Both the position numbers and the translations under genes were made by a program. Source: Paenibacillus cookii (GTDB lineage Bacteria > Bacillota > Bacilli > Paenibacillales > Paenibacillaceae). Taken from it: a DNA stretch of 64,000 nt. The notes below the pieces were generated by a model. That model was given only the letters and a program-made list of their open reading frames with translations. It was not told where the DNA came from and did not search any database. The stretch covers positions 62,001-126,000 of the forward strand of contig NZ_BORW01000008.1 in the NCBI RefSeq assembly GCF_018333375.1, in the 5' to 3' direction. Of this stretch, positions 35,965 through 44,900 are shown piece after piece. How positions within the stretch are numbered: the stretch's first letter is position 1; the number at the start of each line of letters is the position of its first letter.

Positions 35965-36495
35965 GTGAAACAATGGCTGGGGAGATCGCTGAAGCATAAG
36001 CTTTCACTGCTGATGATCATGACCACGCTCGTCCCTCTTTTTCTCATGATGAAAAACATCGGCCTGCTCGATACCTACGGCGCCTTGATCCTGCCGTACA
36101 CGGCGTTCGAGCTGCCGATCACGGTGTTTTTGGCGATCGGGTTTATGGCGTCCATACCGCGCGAGATCGAGGAAGCCGCCATGATCGACGGAAGCGGCTG
36201 GTGGCGGATATTCGGCCGGATCATTTTCCCGCTGTGCACGCCGATCGTCGCCACGATCTCCATCCTCGCCTTTTTAAGGTTTTGGAACGATTTTTCCTTC
36301 GCGCTCGTGTTCATCAATTCGCAGTCGCTCAAAACGCTGCCGCTCAGCCTGTCCCTGTTCTCCGACGGCTTCGGCACGGATTACGGCCTGACGATGGGCG
36401 CGATGGCGATCGCGGTCATTCCGACCATCGTGATCTATTTAGTGATGCAGGAGCGGATCATGAAAGGCATGGTAGCGGGTTCGATCAAGGTTTGA
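35965..36495 (+). pseudogene. Chimeric, truncated sugar ABC permease with kinase-like N-terminus
   Basis: 176 residues, against about 280 for an intact carbohydrate permease. From about residue 24 it is the C-terminal half of an MalG/YtcP-type permease, with LPITVFLAIGFMASIPREIEEAAMIDG as the ATPase-contact (EAA) loop and the expected ending GMVAGSIKV. The first 26 residues (KQWLGRSLKHKLSLLMIM, TTLVPLF) instead look like the cytoplasmic start and first helix of a YesM-type sensor kinase. A deletion joining a kinase gene to the permease at a shared PLFL would explain this. The protein has lost helices and is unlikely to transport. GTG start with GGGGTG upstream. Confidence 0.7.
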
Positions 36496-36572
36496 CCGGG
36501 TTTGGAGATTCTGCGCAAGTGGTATATAGTGATACCTGATTAAAGGCTAAAAGAGCCCGGGAGGTATCTGCA

Positions 36573-37208
36573 ATGAACGAAATTCACACCGAAACCGCCA
36601 CGCTTGCCATGGGCTGTTTCTGGGGGCCGGAGGCGCTTTTCGGCGCCTTGCCCGGCGTCGTCCGGACCAGAACGGGTTATGCCGGGGGAACGGCGAGCGA
36701 CCCGACATACCGCCATATGGGCGACCATACCGAGACCGTCGAGGTAGATTTCGACCCGGCGGTTTTGGCGTACGACGACATATTGCGCGTATTCTGGAAC
36801 GGCCACCGCCCGGAAAATATCAACAGTTATAAAGGAAGACAATACCAATCGATGCTGCTGTACCGGAGTCCGGAACAAAAGGACGCGATCGAACGGGTGC
36901 TGGAAGAACGGCGCGTTTCGGGGAAGGGGGAGCCGGCGACGGAAATACGCCCGTTTTCCGTTTTTTATGCAGCAGAAGAGAGGCACCAGAAATATTATTT
37001 GAAGCGGTACCCGCATGCGGTGGAACGACTGCTGACGCTGTATGGCTCCATCGCCGAGATGGACCGCTCGACGCTGGCGGCTAGGCTGAACGGCCTGGCC
37101 AAAGGTTATGCCAACCGATCCGGCGTACTGGAGGACATCAGCCGCTGGCCGTTGCCGGAAGAGGAACGGGAGCGCATCGCGGCCTGCGTCGGAAGCATTC
37201 GCTGGTAG
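36573..37208 (+). CDS. msrA: Peptide-methionine (S)-S-oxide reductase
   Basis: 211 residues, cytosolic. MsrA repairs oxidised methionine. The catalytic Cys15 sits in MGCFWGPEALFG; RTRTGYAGGTASDPTY, GDHTETVEVDFDP and NGHRPE are family hallmarks. The usual domain is about 170 residues; this one adds a C-terminal tail of about 40 residues with no recognisable cysteine. No MsrB partner is present. The stop lies 7 bp from the stop of the convergent MocR gene. Confidence 0.93.
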   Translation: MNEIHTETATLAMGCFWGPEALFGALPGVVRTRTGYAGGTASDPTYRHMGDHTETVEVDFDPAVLAYDDILRVFWNGHRPENINSYKGRQYQSMLLYRSPEQKDAIERVLEERRVSGKGEPATEIRPFSVFYAAEERHQKYYLKRYPHAVERLLTLYGSIAEMDRSTLAARLNGLAKGYANRSGVLEDISRWPLPEEERERIAACVGSIRW

Positions 37209-37215
37209 CCCGCTT

Positions 37216-38610
37216 TTACAGCACTTCCCGCAGCAGCGTTTGCAGTCCCCGTTCGATTTCCTTTTCCGTTAAGCCGGCGAAACCCAGCAGAAGCTGGACG
37301 CGGCCATCGTTTTTGGGCGTTTCATAGAACATGGAGGCTTTGTACACTTTCAAGCGGCGGTCGGCCGCTTTTTTGATGAGCTCGTCTTCCGTCAGGTCCG
37401 TTTGGATCGTCAGAATGACATGCAGCCCCATGGTTGTGTCGTTGACTTGGACGAAAGGGGGAGCGTAATTCCGCACGGCTTCCCTGATCTTCGCCATCTT
37501 GCTTTTGTAGATGCTGCGCATTTTTTTGATGTGGGCTCCGAAATGACCTTCCTCCATAAAATAATGCAGCGTCCGCTGGTGGATGCCCGAAGCGCAAGGC
37601 TCGAACAGCAGCTTTTTTTTCTCATAATGCGGCAAAAGCGCGTTCGGCAAAATCAGGTACCCGATACGAACCGACGGCAGCAGCGCTTTGGAGAAGGTTC
37701 CCACGTAAATCACCCGCTCGTTGTCGTTCAAGCTGAACATGGCCGGAATCGGCTTTTGTTTATAGCGAAATTCGCTGTCATAATCGTCTTCGATCAGATA
37801 GCCGTCTTTCTCCTCGGCCCAATTCAGGAGCGCCAGCCGATGTTGGATCGGCATGATCATCCCCAGCGGAAACTGGTGGGAAGGCGTGACGTACAACAGC
37901 CTGCTCCCGACCTGACGGAGACTTTCGAGATGCACGCCGTTCGGGCCGACGGGGACGGGTTCGATCCGGTAAGACAGCTCGCGAAACACGTCTTTCGCTC
38001 CCGCGTACCCCGGCTCTTCGAAGCCGATGGAATCAAAGGTTCCGCCCAAAATCGCGCCCAGCAAATACATCAGCTGCTGCGTGCTGCTGCCGACGATGAT
38101 TTGCTCGGGGGTTGCCCGGACGCCGCGGGATTGAAACAGATAGGCTGCAATGGATTGCCTGAGCAGAAGATCCCCCTGACGGTCCCCGTAAGTGTAGATG
38201 GAGGAATCTTTTAACGCGCGGTTGGACAGGAGCCGCCATTTTTCGATGGGGAAATGTTCCGGATCCACGGCCCCGAGGCGAAAATCGATCCGATCCGCCG
38301 GAGCTTCCTCCTCCGTCTGCGAGCGGACTTGTCGAAGGTCGGGCGGCAGGGCTTGGCTTAGCGGCAGCGGCTCCACGTAATAGCCCTTTTTGTTTTCGCT
38401 GCGGACATAACCTTCGGCAAGGAGCTGCTCGTATGCAAGCTGCGTCGTGTTGCGGCTCAGGTTTAGCGAAGCGGCCAGATTCCGGATGGAAGGCAGACGG
38501 GCGTCGGGAAGCAGCCGGCCCTGCATGATTTCGTTTTTCAAATGCCGATACACCTGGACGTACCGGGGAACCGGGCTGTCGGGGTCGATGTGGAAAATCA
38601 GCTCTTGCAT
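37216..38610 (-). CDS. MocR-family regulator (GntR HTH fused to aminotransferase fold)
   Basis: About 464 residues from ATG 38610 (GAGGTG nine bases upstream; an in-frame ATG at 38634 has no ribosome site). The GntR-type winged helix is at 1-75 (VPRYVQVYRHLKNEIMQGRL, LPSIRNLAASLNLSRNTTQLAYEQLLAEGYV). A fold-type I aminotransferase domain follows, with PSHQFPLGM, YLIEDDYDSEFRY and the PLP lysine in VGTFSKALLPSVRIGY. MocR proteins sense PLP or amino compounds and control a divergent gene, here a LysE-family exporter. Confidence 0.92.
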   Translation of the reverse strand: MQELIFHIDPDSPVPRYVQVYRHLKNEIMQGRLLPDARLPSIRNLAASLNLSRNTTQLAYEQLLAEGYVRSENKKGYYVEPLPLSQALPPDLRQVRSQTEEEAPADRIDFRLGAVDPEHFPIEKWRLLSNRALKDSSIYTYGDRQGDLLLRQSIAAYLFQSRGVRATPEQIIVGSSTQQLMYLLGAILGGTFDSIGFEEPGYAGAKDVFRELSYRIEPVPVGPNGVHLESLRQVGSRLLYVTPSHQFPLGMIMPIQHRLALLNWAEEKDGYLIEDDYDSEFRYKQKPIPAMFSLNDNERVIYVGTFSKALLPSVRIGYLILPNALLPHYEKKKLLFEPCASGIHQRTLHYFMEEGHFGAHIKKMRSIYKSKMAKIREAVRNYAPPFVQVNDTTMGLHVILTIQTDLTEDELIKKAADRRLKVYKASMFYETPKNDGRVQLLLGFAGLTEKEIERGLQTLLREVL

Positions 38611-38644
38611 AAAGCGTTGCACCTCATCTGTCATTTTTGAAAAG

Positions 38645-38697
38645 TATAAACTATACCTTTTTGAAATGACAATTGTCGGGTATGGTAGGTCTATACT
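38645..38697. promoter_or_regulatory. Candidate MocR operators
   Basis: GTATA-aac-TATAC (38645-38657) is a palindrome, and GTAT...ATAC recurs at 38681-38697 with a wider centre; TATACC and GGTAT form an inverted pair across the gap. The elements lie between the divergent MocR and LysE genes, where such regulators bind ATACC-type repeats. Confidence 0.45.
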
Positions 38698-38718
38698 TGA
38701 ACAATGAACGAGGGGTGC

Positions 38719-39351
38719 ATGGAACTGCTGTGGTGGAGTAGCGTCATGTTGGGCCTGTCGGTAGCGATTCCGGTTGGACCCATCACGATCGAGATGATTC
38801 GGCAAGGATTAAAAAAGGGCTTTTTCCATGGCTGGAGCGTGGGACTCGGCGGGATGACGGTGGATGTGCTTTTGATGATCCTCCTGTATTGCGGCGCATC
38901 GGCGTTTTTGACGGCTCCGGTCATTCAGCAAGCGATGTGGATCGTCGGGGCGGTCTTTTTGTTTGTTGTCGGATACGGCAGCATCAAGGAAGCATCGGCT
39001 TTTCATGCCGGCGGAGAAGGAGCGTCCCCTGACAAAACCTGGTTATCTTCCTACGGGAACGGTTTTATGGTCGCCGTATCGCCGGGGAATATCGTGTTCT
39101 GGCTGAGCGTATTCGGCACGCTGCTGGCCGACAGGCTGGGAAGCACGGGGCAAGCCCATTTCTGGACCATGGCCGCGGGCGTCATTTGCGGCATTGCGAT
39201 CCATGACGTGGTTTTGATGCTGCTTGTGACGCATGCGCGGAGGCTGATCGACGGGAAGTGGATGAAGCGGGTTTCGATTGGCGCGGGCCTGGCGTTGATG
39301 TATTTCGGGGGCATGTTCGTTTGGCGGTTTGTGCAGTCCCTGCAGCTGTAG
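38719..39351 (+). CDS. LysE family amino-acid exporter
   Basis: About 210 residues and six membrane helices. LysE/RhtB signatures are SVAIPVGPITIEMIRQGLKKGF near the N-terminus and SPGNIVFWLSVFGTLLADR in the middle. The exporter removes amino acids or related compounds. ATG 38719 has GAGGGG close upstream; ATG 38704 has no ribosome site but cannot be excluded. It is divergent from the MocR regulator and probably controlled by it. Confidence 0.88.
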   Translation: MELLWWSSVMLGLSVAIPVGPITIEMIRQGLKKGFFHGWSVGLGGMTVDVLLMILLYCGASAFLTAPVIQQAMWIVGAVFLFVVGYGSIKEASAFHAGGEGASPDKTWLSSYGNGFMVAVSPGNIVFWLSVFGTLLADRLGSTGQAHFWTMAAGVICGIAIHDVVLMLLVTHARRLIDGKWMKRVSIGAGLALMYFGGMFVWRFVQSLQL

Positions 39352-39362
39352 TTTTGAACAAG

Positions 39363-39396
39363 AGGCTTCCGGCCCCAAGAAGGGCGGAGCCTTTTT
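39363..39396 (+). terminator. Terminator of LysE gene
   Basis: AGGCT-TC-CGGCCC and GGGCGG-AGCCT form a stem with a 6-base loop, followed by TTTTTGCG. Confidence 0.75.
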
Positions 39397-39485
39397 GCGT
39401 TTCGCCGGGATGCTCGCGCCAATCTCCGTCGGACCGCAGCAAGCGGCTGCATGAACGAGGCGAACGCCAAGCTGCAGATGATTAT

Positions 39486-39555
39486 GATACAATTCAACGA
39501 AATCAGATACATATTCCGGATACGATTTTCATCTTCGGAACGGAATGGTATGATG
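39486..39555 (+). promoter_or_regulatory. Chitinase promoter block A
   Basis: This block runs from GATACAA to an extended -10 box TGGTATGAT (-10 at 39549-39554), and shares about 53 of 69 positions with block B upstream of the next chitinase gene, with no gaps by hand alignment. The conserved core CAACGAAAT-AGATAC lies upstream of the weak -35 and is a likely activator or repressor site. Confidence 0.6.
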
Positions 39556-39989
39556 GTTATGCCAATTTTCACCTACACTATTCAAAAATCCTCACGAGCC
39601 CTTGAGCTCGATCATACCGGTTTTCTGCTCCCGATGTGACATTTTTCTGCTTGCAGCAATGCTCTCCCAACGTTCTTCTACTGAATCCCAGCAACGTTTC
39701 CGAAGTCTCCATCATAATTGAAAACGCTAACATAGAGGAGAGACAAGCTTGGTTTTCCCGACTTTTTAGCGGATCTACATTCCAGCCCGCAAACGGAATC
39801 GGCGTTTCTTCCTTCGTTTATGCAGGTCAGGCCGGGTTTTTCCGTGGTTTTGCCGTGCCGACATGGTTACTTACATCCCTTTGACATAAAGCCAGGAGTT
39901 TAAGGAAAAGGAGGTGGCCGGAGCAAATTCAGGACGGTTCGACCGGAAGCATGAGAAGCAGGAGTTAAACCAATGAAGGAGGCGTATCG
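39556..39989 (+). other. Long leader of the first chitinase gene
   Basis: About 430 bp without a convincing gene. It holds the cre site and, near the end, a possible 20-codon reading frame from GTG about 39912 to TGA, immediately before the AGGAGG of the chitinase gene. Candidate frames on both strands lack ribosome sites. No known riboswitch was recognised. Confidence 0.45.
39719..39732. promoter_or_regulatory. cre site in chitinase leader
   Basis: TGAAAACGCTAACA fits the cre consensus at all fixed positions. It lies about 165 bp after promoter block A and 260 bp before the chitinase start, a position where CcpA could block elongation or a second promoter. Confidence 0.55.
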
Positions 39990-41462
39990 ATGAGAAATGC
40001 ATGTTCCCCGAAAAGCAAGCTGATTCGCAAATTTTTGCCGCTGCTGATGATGGTGGTGCTCGTCGTCGGATTGGCGCCGTCCATCGCCGCAGCGGCCGAC
40101 CGCGGGGCTTGGGCGCCCAATGTCGCTTATGCGGTTAATGATACGGTGACGTATAGCGGAAGCACGTACAAAGCCATCCAGCCGCATACTTCCTTGGTCG
40201 GCTGGGAACCGCCGAACGTGCCGGCGCTGTGGCAGTTTGTGGCCGGAGGCGGGGGAGGAGGCACGACGGATACCCAGGCGCCGACGATGCCGACGAACCT
40301 TGCCGTCACGGGCACGACATCCTCAAGCGTGTCCCTATCCTGGACGGCCTCGACCGATAATGTCGGCGTCACGGGCTACGATGTTTATCAGGGCACGTCG
40401 AAGGTCATGACGGTTGCGGGCACGACGGCGACGGTGACCGGCTTGTCGGCAAGCACGGCTTATACGTTCCGGGTTGCCGCCAAAGACGCCGCCGGCAACG
40501 TATCCCCGCAAAGCGCCGCGGTGACGGCAACGACGCAAAGCGGCAGCGGCGGCGGAGGCGGTCAGCTTCCGAAGCATGTGCTTACCGGTTACTGGCATAA
40601 TTTCATCAACGGATCTTCCAATTTGAAGCTGGGCGACGTGCCGGACCAATACGATATCATCGTGCTGGCTTTTGCCGATATGGACCCTTCCAAGCCCGGG
40701 GGCGTTACGTTTAACGTGGATTCCTCGCTGTCGAACGCCCTCGGCGGATATACCAACGCCGACCTGATCAACGACATCCAGGCGAAACACGCGAAAGGCA
40801 AAAAGGTCATCATCTCCATCGGCGGGGAAAAAGGAAACGTCAATCTTGGCAGCGCATCGCCGAACATCGCCAACTTCGTCGACAGCATGTCCAACATCAT
40901 CACGACGTACGGCCTTGACGGGATCGATATCGATTTGGAGAACGGCATGAACGTGGCCAACCTGACCACGGCCGTCAAGCAGCTGCAGCAGCGGTTCGGC
41001 TCCGGTTTTATTTTGACGATGGCACCGCAGACGATCGATATGCAGAGCCCGAATACGACTTATATGCAGCTGTATAACAACTTGAAGGACATCACGACCG
41101 TCATTAACGTTCAGTATTACAATTCGGGCTGCATGCTGGGCCGGGACGGCAAATGTTATTCCCAGGGCACGGTCGATTTCCTGACGGCGCTCTCCGATCT
41201 GTCCCTCCAGTGGGTGGCCCCGTCGCAGCTCGGCATCGGGGTGCCCGCCGTTCCGGCTGCCGCGGGCGGCGGCTATGTATCCCCGTCCGTCGTCAACAAT
41301 GCGCTTAACTGTCTGGCGACCGGCACGGGCTGCGGAAGCTACAAACCCGTCGCAAAATACCCCGACATCCGCGGCGCCATGACGTGGTCGATCAACTGGG
41401 ATAAAACGAGCAATTACAACTTCGCGGGCACGGTGAAGCCATTCCTCGTTTCCATGCCCTAG
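39990..41462 (+). CDS. Secreted GH18 chitinase with CBM5/12 and FnIII domains
   Basis: 490 residues. Signal peptide ends near AAAAADRG; chitin-binding CBM5/12 at about 38-82 (WAPNVAYAVNDTVTYSG, YKAIQPHTSLVGWEPP); Gly-rich linker; fibronectin III domain at about 96-180; second Gly linker; GH18 barrel from about 195. The catalytic motif DGIDIDLE places the acid at Glu317, and IISIGGEKG is the second family motif. It resembles ChiD-type chitinases, which act on chitin chains outside the cell. AAGGAGG precedes ATG. It shares promoter architecture with the following SLH chitinase. Confidence 0.94.
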   Translation: MRNACSPKSKLIRKFLPLLMMVVLVVGLAPSIAAAADRGAWAPNVAYAVNDTVTYSGSTYKAIQPHTSLVGWEPPNVPALWQFVAGGGGGGTTDTQAPTMPTNLAVTGTTSSSVSLSWTASTDNVGVTGYDVYQGTSKVMTVAGTTATVTGLSASTAYTFRVAAKDAAGNVSPQSAAVTATTQSGSGGGGGQLPKHVLTGYWHNFINGSSNLKLGDVPDQYDIIVLAFADMDPSKPGGVTFNVDSSLSNALGGYTNADLINDIQAKHAKGKKVIISIGGEKGNVNLGSASPNIANFVDSMSNIITTYGLDGIDIDLENGMNVANLTTAVKQLQQRFGSGFILTMAPQTIDMQSPNTTYMQLYNNLKDITTVINVQYYNSGCMLGRDGKCYSQGTVDFLTALSDLSLQWVAPSQLGIGVPAVPAAAGGGYVSPSVVNNALNCLATGTGCGSYKPVAKYPDIRGAMTWSINWDKTSNYNFAGTVKPFLVSMP

Positions 41463-41474
41463 TTCCTTTTCCGA

Positions 41475-41503
41475 CAACCCTCGGCCGCACAGGCCGGGGG
41501 TTG
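41475..41503 (+). terminator. Hairpin after first chitinase gene
   Basis: CAACCC-TCGGCC and GGCCGG-GGGTTG form a strong stem with a short loop, but there is no T-run, so readthrough or RNA-end protection is possible. Confidence 0.45.
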
Positions 41504-41515
41504 CGGCATGAGGAA

Positions 41516-41585
41516 GATACAAATCAACGAAATAAGATACTTATCCCGAAACCGATTTTCGCGCTGGAACCGGGGTGGTATGATG
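41516..41585 (+). promoter_or_regulatory. Chitinase promoter block B
   Basis: This is the counterpart of block A with the same length, the same CAACGAAAT-AGATAC core and the same extended -10 box TGGTATGAT (-10 at 41579-41584). It begins 13 bp after the first chitinase's hairpin and drives the SLH chitinase gene. Confidence 0.6.
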
Positions 41586-41908
41586 AGGCTGCAACGATCT
41601 TCATTCGCGATCCGCAGAACTTCCCCGGAGAACAGCTTATACGCCGCGTAATGCTGCGCCGCCTGCCATAAGACGGCCGATCCCGTTTTTCCTTGACAAA
41701 TCTTTATGGCGGTTTTGCATATTTCCTAACGGGCAATCACCATTGCCGAAGTGACTTCAACGAAAAATCTCAAAACTTTTTGCTTGCTGCAGTTTTCCCG
41801 TCGGGCCGGCCCGATAGGGAACATACCGTCTGCGATTAAGTCCGGTCCAACGGCCGGGTTTAATACTCATGCCATACGCCCCCGTTCCGAAGCCGAAGGA
41901 GGTGGAAT
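41586..41908 (+). other. Long leader of SLH chitinase gene
   Basis: About 320 bp between promoter block B and the leader peptide. I see several possible stems (for example GGCCGGCCCG-type repeats near 41810) but no known riboswitch, and no coding frame worth reporting. Confidence 0.4.
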
Positions 41909-41962
41909 ATGCGTTTGACGAAGGAGGGGAGAAAGGGCGCGTGGCCAAAAAAGGATAGATAG
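41909..41962 (+). CDS. 17-aa leader peptide before SLH chitinase
   Basis: GAAGGAGG lies close before an ATG that opens a 17-codon frame (MRLTKEGRKGAWPKKDR) ending in TAG, nine bases before the chitinase start. The ribosome site is stronger than that of the large gene, whose own GGGGTG overlaps the leader stop. Translation coupling or leader control is plausible. No homolog is recognised. Confidence 0.4.
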   Translation: MRLTKEGRKGAWPKKDR

Positions 41963-41971
41963 GGGTGCATT

Positions 41972-44900
41972 ATGAAAGCGCTTCATAACAGGATGGAATG
42001 GAAGTGGTTTATTTGCTTCGTCTGCGCAGCCGTCATCGTATCTTCATTCGCTTTTGCGGGACGGGCTGCAGCCGCCTCGTCCGACGTCAAGGGCCATTGG
42101 GCGGAACAGCTTCTTGCCGGATGGCAGGATCAAGGCCTGCTTAAAGGGTATCCCGACGGCTCCATGAAGCCGGATCGGGCGCTGACCCGAATCGAGCTGA
42201 TGGCCATGATCAACCGGTATTTTCATTTGACGGCCGAGAAAGCGGCCTCCTTCCCCGATTTGAAATCCGGGCAGTGGCAGTATGCGGAAGCCGCAAAAGC
42301 TTTGGAGGCGGGTTATGTCTCCGGTTACGCCGACGGTTCCGTCCGCCCGGATCAGCCGGTTACACGGGAAGAGGCGGCCGTGATGCTGTTTAAGGTTTTG
42401 AAGGCCGAAGCGGACAGCGATCCGGGCGTCCTCAAAGCGTTCAAGGATGCCGGTAACATTGCCGATTGGAGCCGACAGGCGCTCGCTTATCTGGTTCTGA
42501 AGGGCAAGCTTGGCGGATACCCCGACGGCACGATTCGCCCTCAATCGGCGCTGACCCGGGCCGAAGGGGCGGTGCTGATCAGCCGTATGCAGGTGAGCGT
42601 GCCTAAGACGCTCCAAACCTATAACAAAGCCGGCACCTACGGTCCCGCATCGGGAACCGAAACGGTTGGCGGGGATGCCGCCATATCCGCCTCCGGCATT
42701 ACCCTGCAAAATATGGTCATCCGCGGGAACCTTATCCTCGAAAAGGGAGCCGGTCCCGGCACCGTAACGCTGAAAAACGTGAAGGTGGAAGGGAAATTGG
42801 TCATTTTGGCAGAGGGGGTGGAGCTGGTCATCCAGGGAAGCCGGCTGGATTCCGTCGTCGTGGACGGACAAGGCAATACGCTGCAGCTCGGCAGCGATGC
42901 GGGCATCGCCCATTTGGTGCTGAATGCGAAGGCCAAGGTTCTTGGCTCCGGCAAAATCCAAAAAGCAACCCTTAACGAAGGGGCTAAAGGTTCCTCCTTC
43001 CAAACCGCTCCGCAAAGCGTCGACGGTCCGCAGGCCGGATCTATCCAGACGGGTGTACCCGGCAGCAGCACCCCCGGCGGCAGCTCCGGAGGAAGTTCCG
43101 GCGGCTCCGGCGGGGGATCGGGCAGCGGCGGCGGAAGCGGGGGCAGCCCCGGCGGCGATTCGACCGTTCCGCAGGCGCCCGTCGTCACCGGAGTCGCCAA
43201 TGGCGAGATCTATACTTCGGGCGTGCTTCCGAACTGGACCGACGCCGCGGATACGACCAGCAGCGCCACGCTGAACGGAGCGGCCTACGTCAAAGGCACC
43301 GGCATTATCGAGGCGGGACAATACACGCTGGTCGTCACCGCCGTCCACAAGAACAGCGGCAAAAAAGCAAGCACGACGGTCAACTTCACCATGAAGCCGG
43401 AGGTTAAGCTGATCGGCTACGTGGCGGGCTGGAAGGATTGGTCATCGGCGCAGCCGGTGGACGCCGCCAAGCTGACGCACATCAATTATGCTTTTACGCA
43501 TATCAAAGACAATAAAATCATTCCGATCGAAGGCCAAAACGATGACGCGAACTATGCGTACCTGCAAAGCCTGAAAGCCCAAAACCCGAACCTCAAAATT
43601 TTGAACTCGGTCGGCGGCTGGGGGGCGGACGGATTTTCGGATGCGGCCATGACCGAAGCTTCGCGGAACGCCTTTGCGGACAGCATCATCGAATACGTCA
43701 AAAAATACGGCCTGGACGGCATTGACCTCGACTGGGAGTATCCGACCCAAGATGCAGGCGGGATCGTGACGGGAAGGCCTGAAGACAAAGAGAACTTTAC
43801 GCTCGTGCTCAAGCTGATCCGCGAGAAGCTGAACGCGCTGGGGCTGGAGAACAACAAGTATTACGAGCTGACCATCGCGGCCGGAGCGGGCTGGGGGTAT
43901 TTGAACGGCGTCGAGATCGGCAAAATCACTCCGCTGCTCGACAACATCAACGTGATGACGTATGACTTCGCCGGAGGCTGGGTGCAAAATACGGCCCATC
44001 ATACGCATCTGTACGGAACGAACATCAGCACGGATTTATCCGTCGACGTTTTGCTGAAAAACGGAGTGCCTGCCCATAAGATCGTGATTGGCGGCGCTTT
44101 TTACAGCCACAAGTGGACGGACGTGACCGGCGACGGGCCGATGGTGGGACGCAGCGCCAAAGGCAGCGAAGACACGCCGTCGTACAGCGCAACGATTGCG
44201 GCCTATAACGAGGAAACCGGATTTACCCGGTACTGGGACGAAAACGCCAAGGCGCCTTACCTGTTCGACGGCAGCACGTTCCTGTCCTATGACGATCCGG
44301 AATCCTTGGCGGAAAAGGCAAAATACGTGCTGGACCGCGGACTGGCAGGAGCGATGTTCTGGGAATACAGCCAGGATACGACGGGCGCGCTGCTTACAGC
44401 TCTGGCGGACGGCTTGAAGGGCAAACCTTACGAAAAAGACACGACCTCCGTTCCGGATGCACCGGTCATTCGCCCCATTACGGAAGGCGGGGAGTATGAT
44501 CCGGGCGTCGCGGCAGACTGGAACGATGCGCCCGGAACCGCTAGCGCAGCTTTCCTGAACGAAGCCGTCTACGAAAAAGGAACCCCGATCACGAAAGCCG
44601 GAAGCTACACGCTGACCGTGATTGCGGCGCATGGCAAAAGCATGAAAACCGCCAAAACAACCGTTCATTTTACAGTCAAAAGCAAAGAACAGCCGCCTGC
44701 CGGGCCGAAGCTGATCGCCTACGTACCGGGCTGGGTCGCCTGGTCCGAGGCCAACCCGATCGATGCAGGCAAGCTGACTCATATCAATTATGCCTTCACC
44801 CATATCCGGGATAACCAAATCGTGCCGATGGCGGGATCTTTCGACGAGGAGAACTATGCTTATCTGCAGCGTTTGAGAGCGGAATATCCGCATCTTAAAA

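Noticed and set aside
39258..39884. Plus-strand frames in the chitinase leader
   Set aside because: No ribosome sites; one overlaps the LysE gene and the conserved promoter block.
41974..41987. Palindromic TGAAAGCGCTTCAT at the SLH chitinase start, cre-like
   Set aside because: The last three fixed positions do not fit; it is explained by coding sequence.
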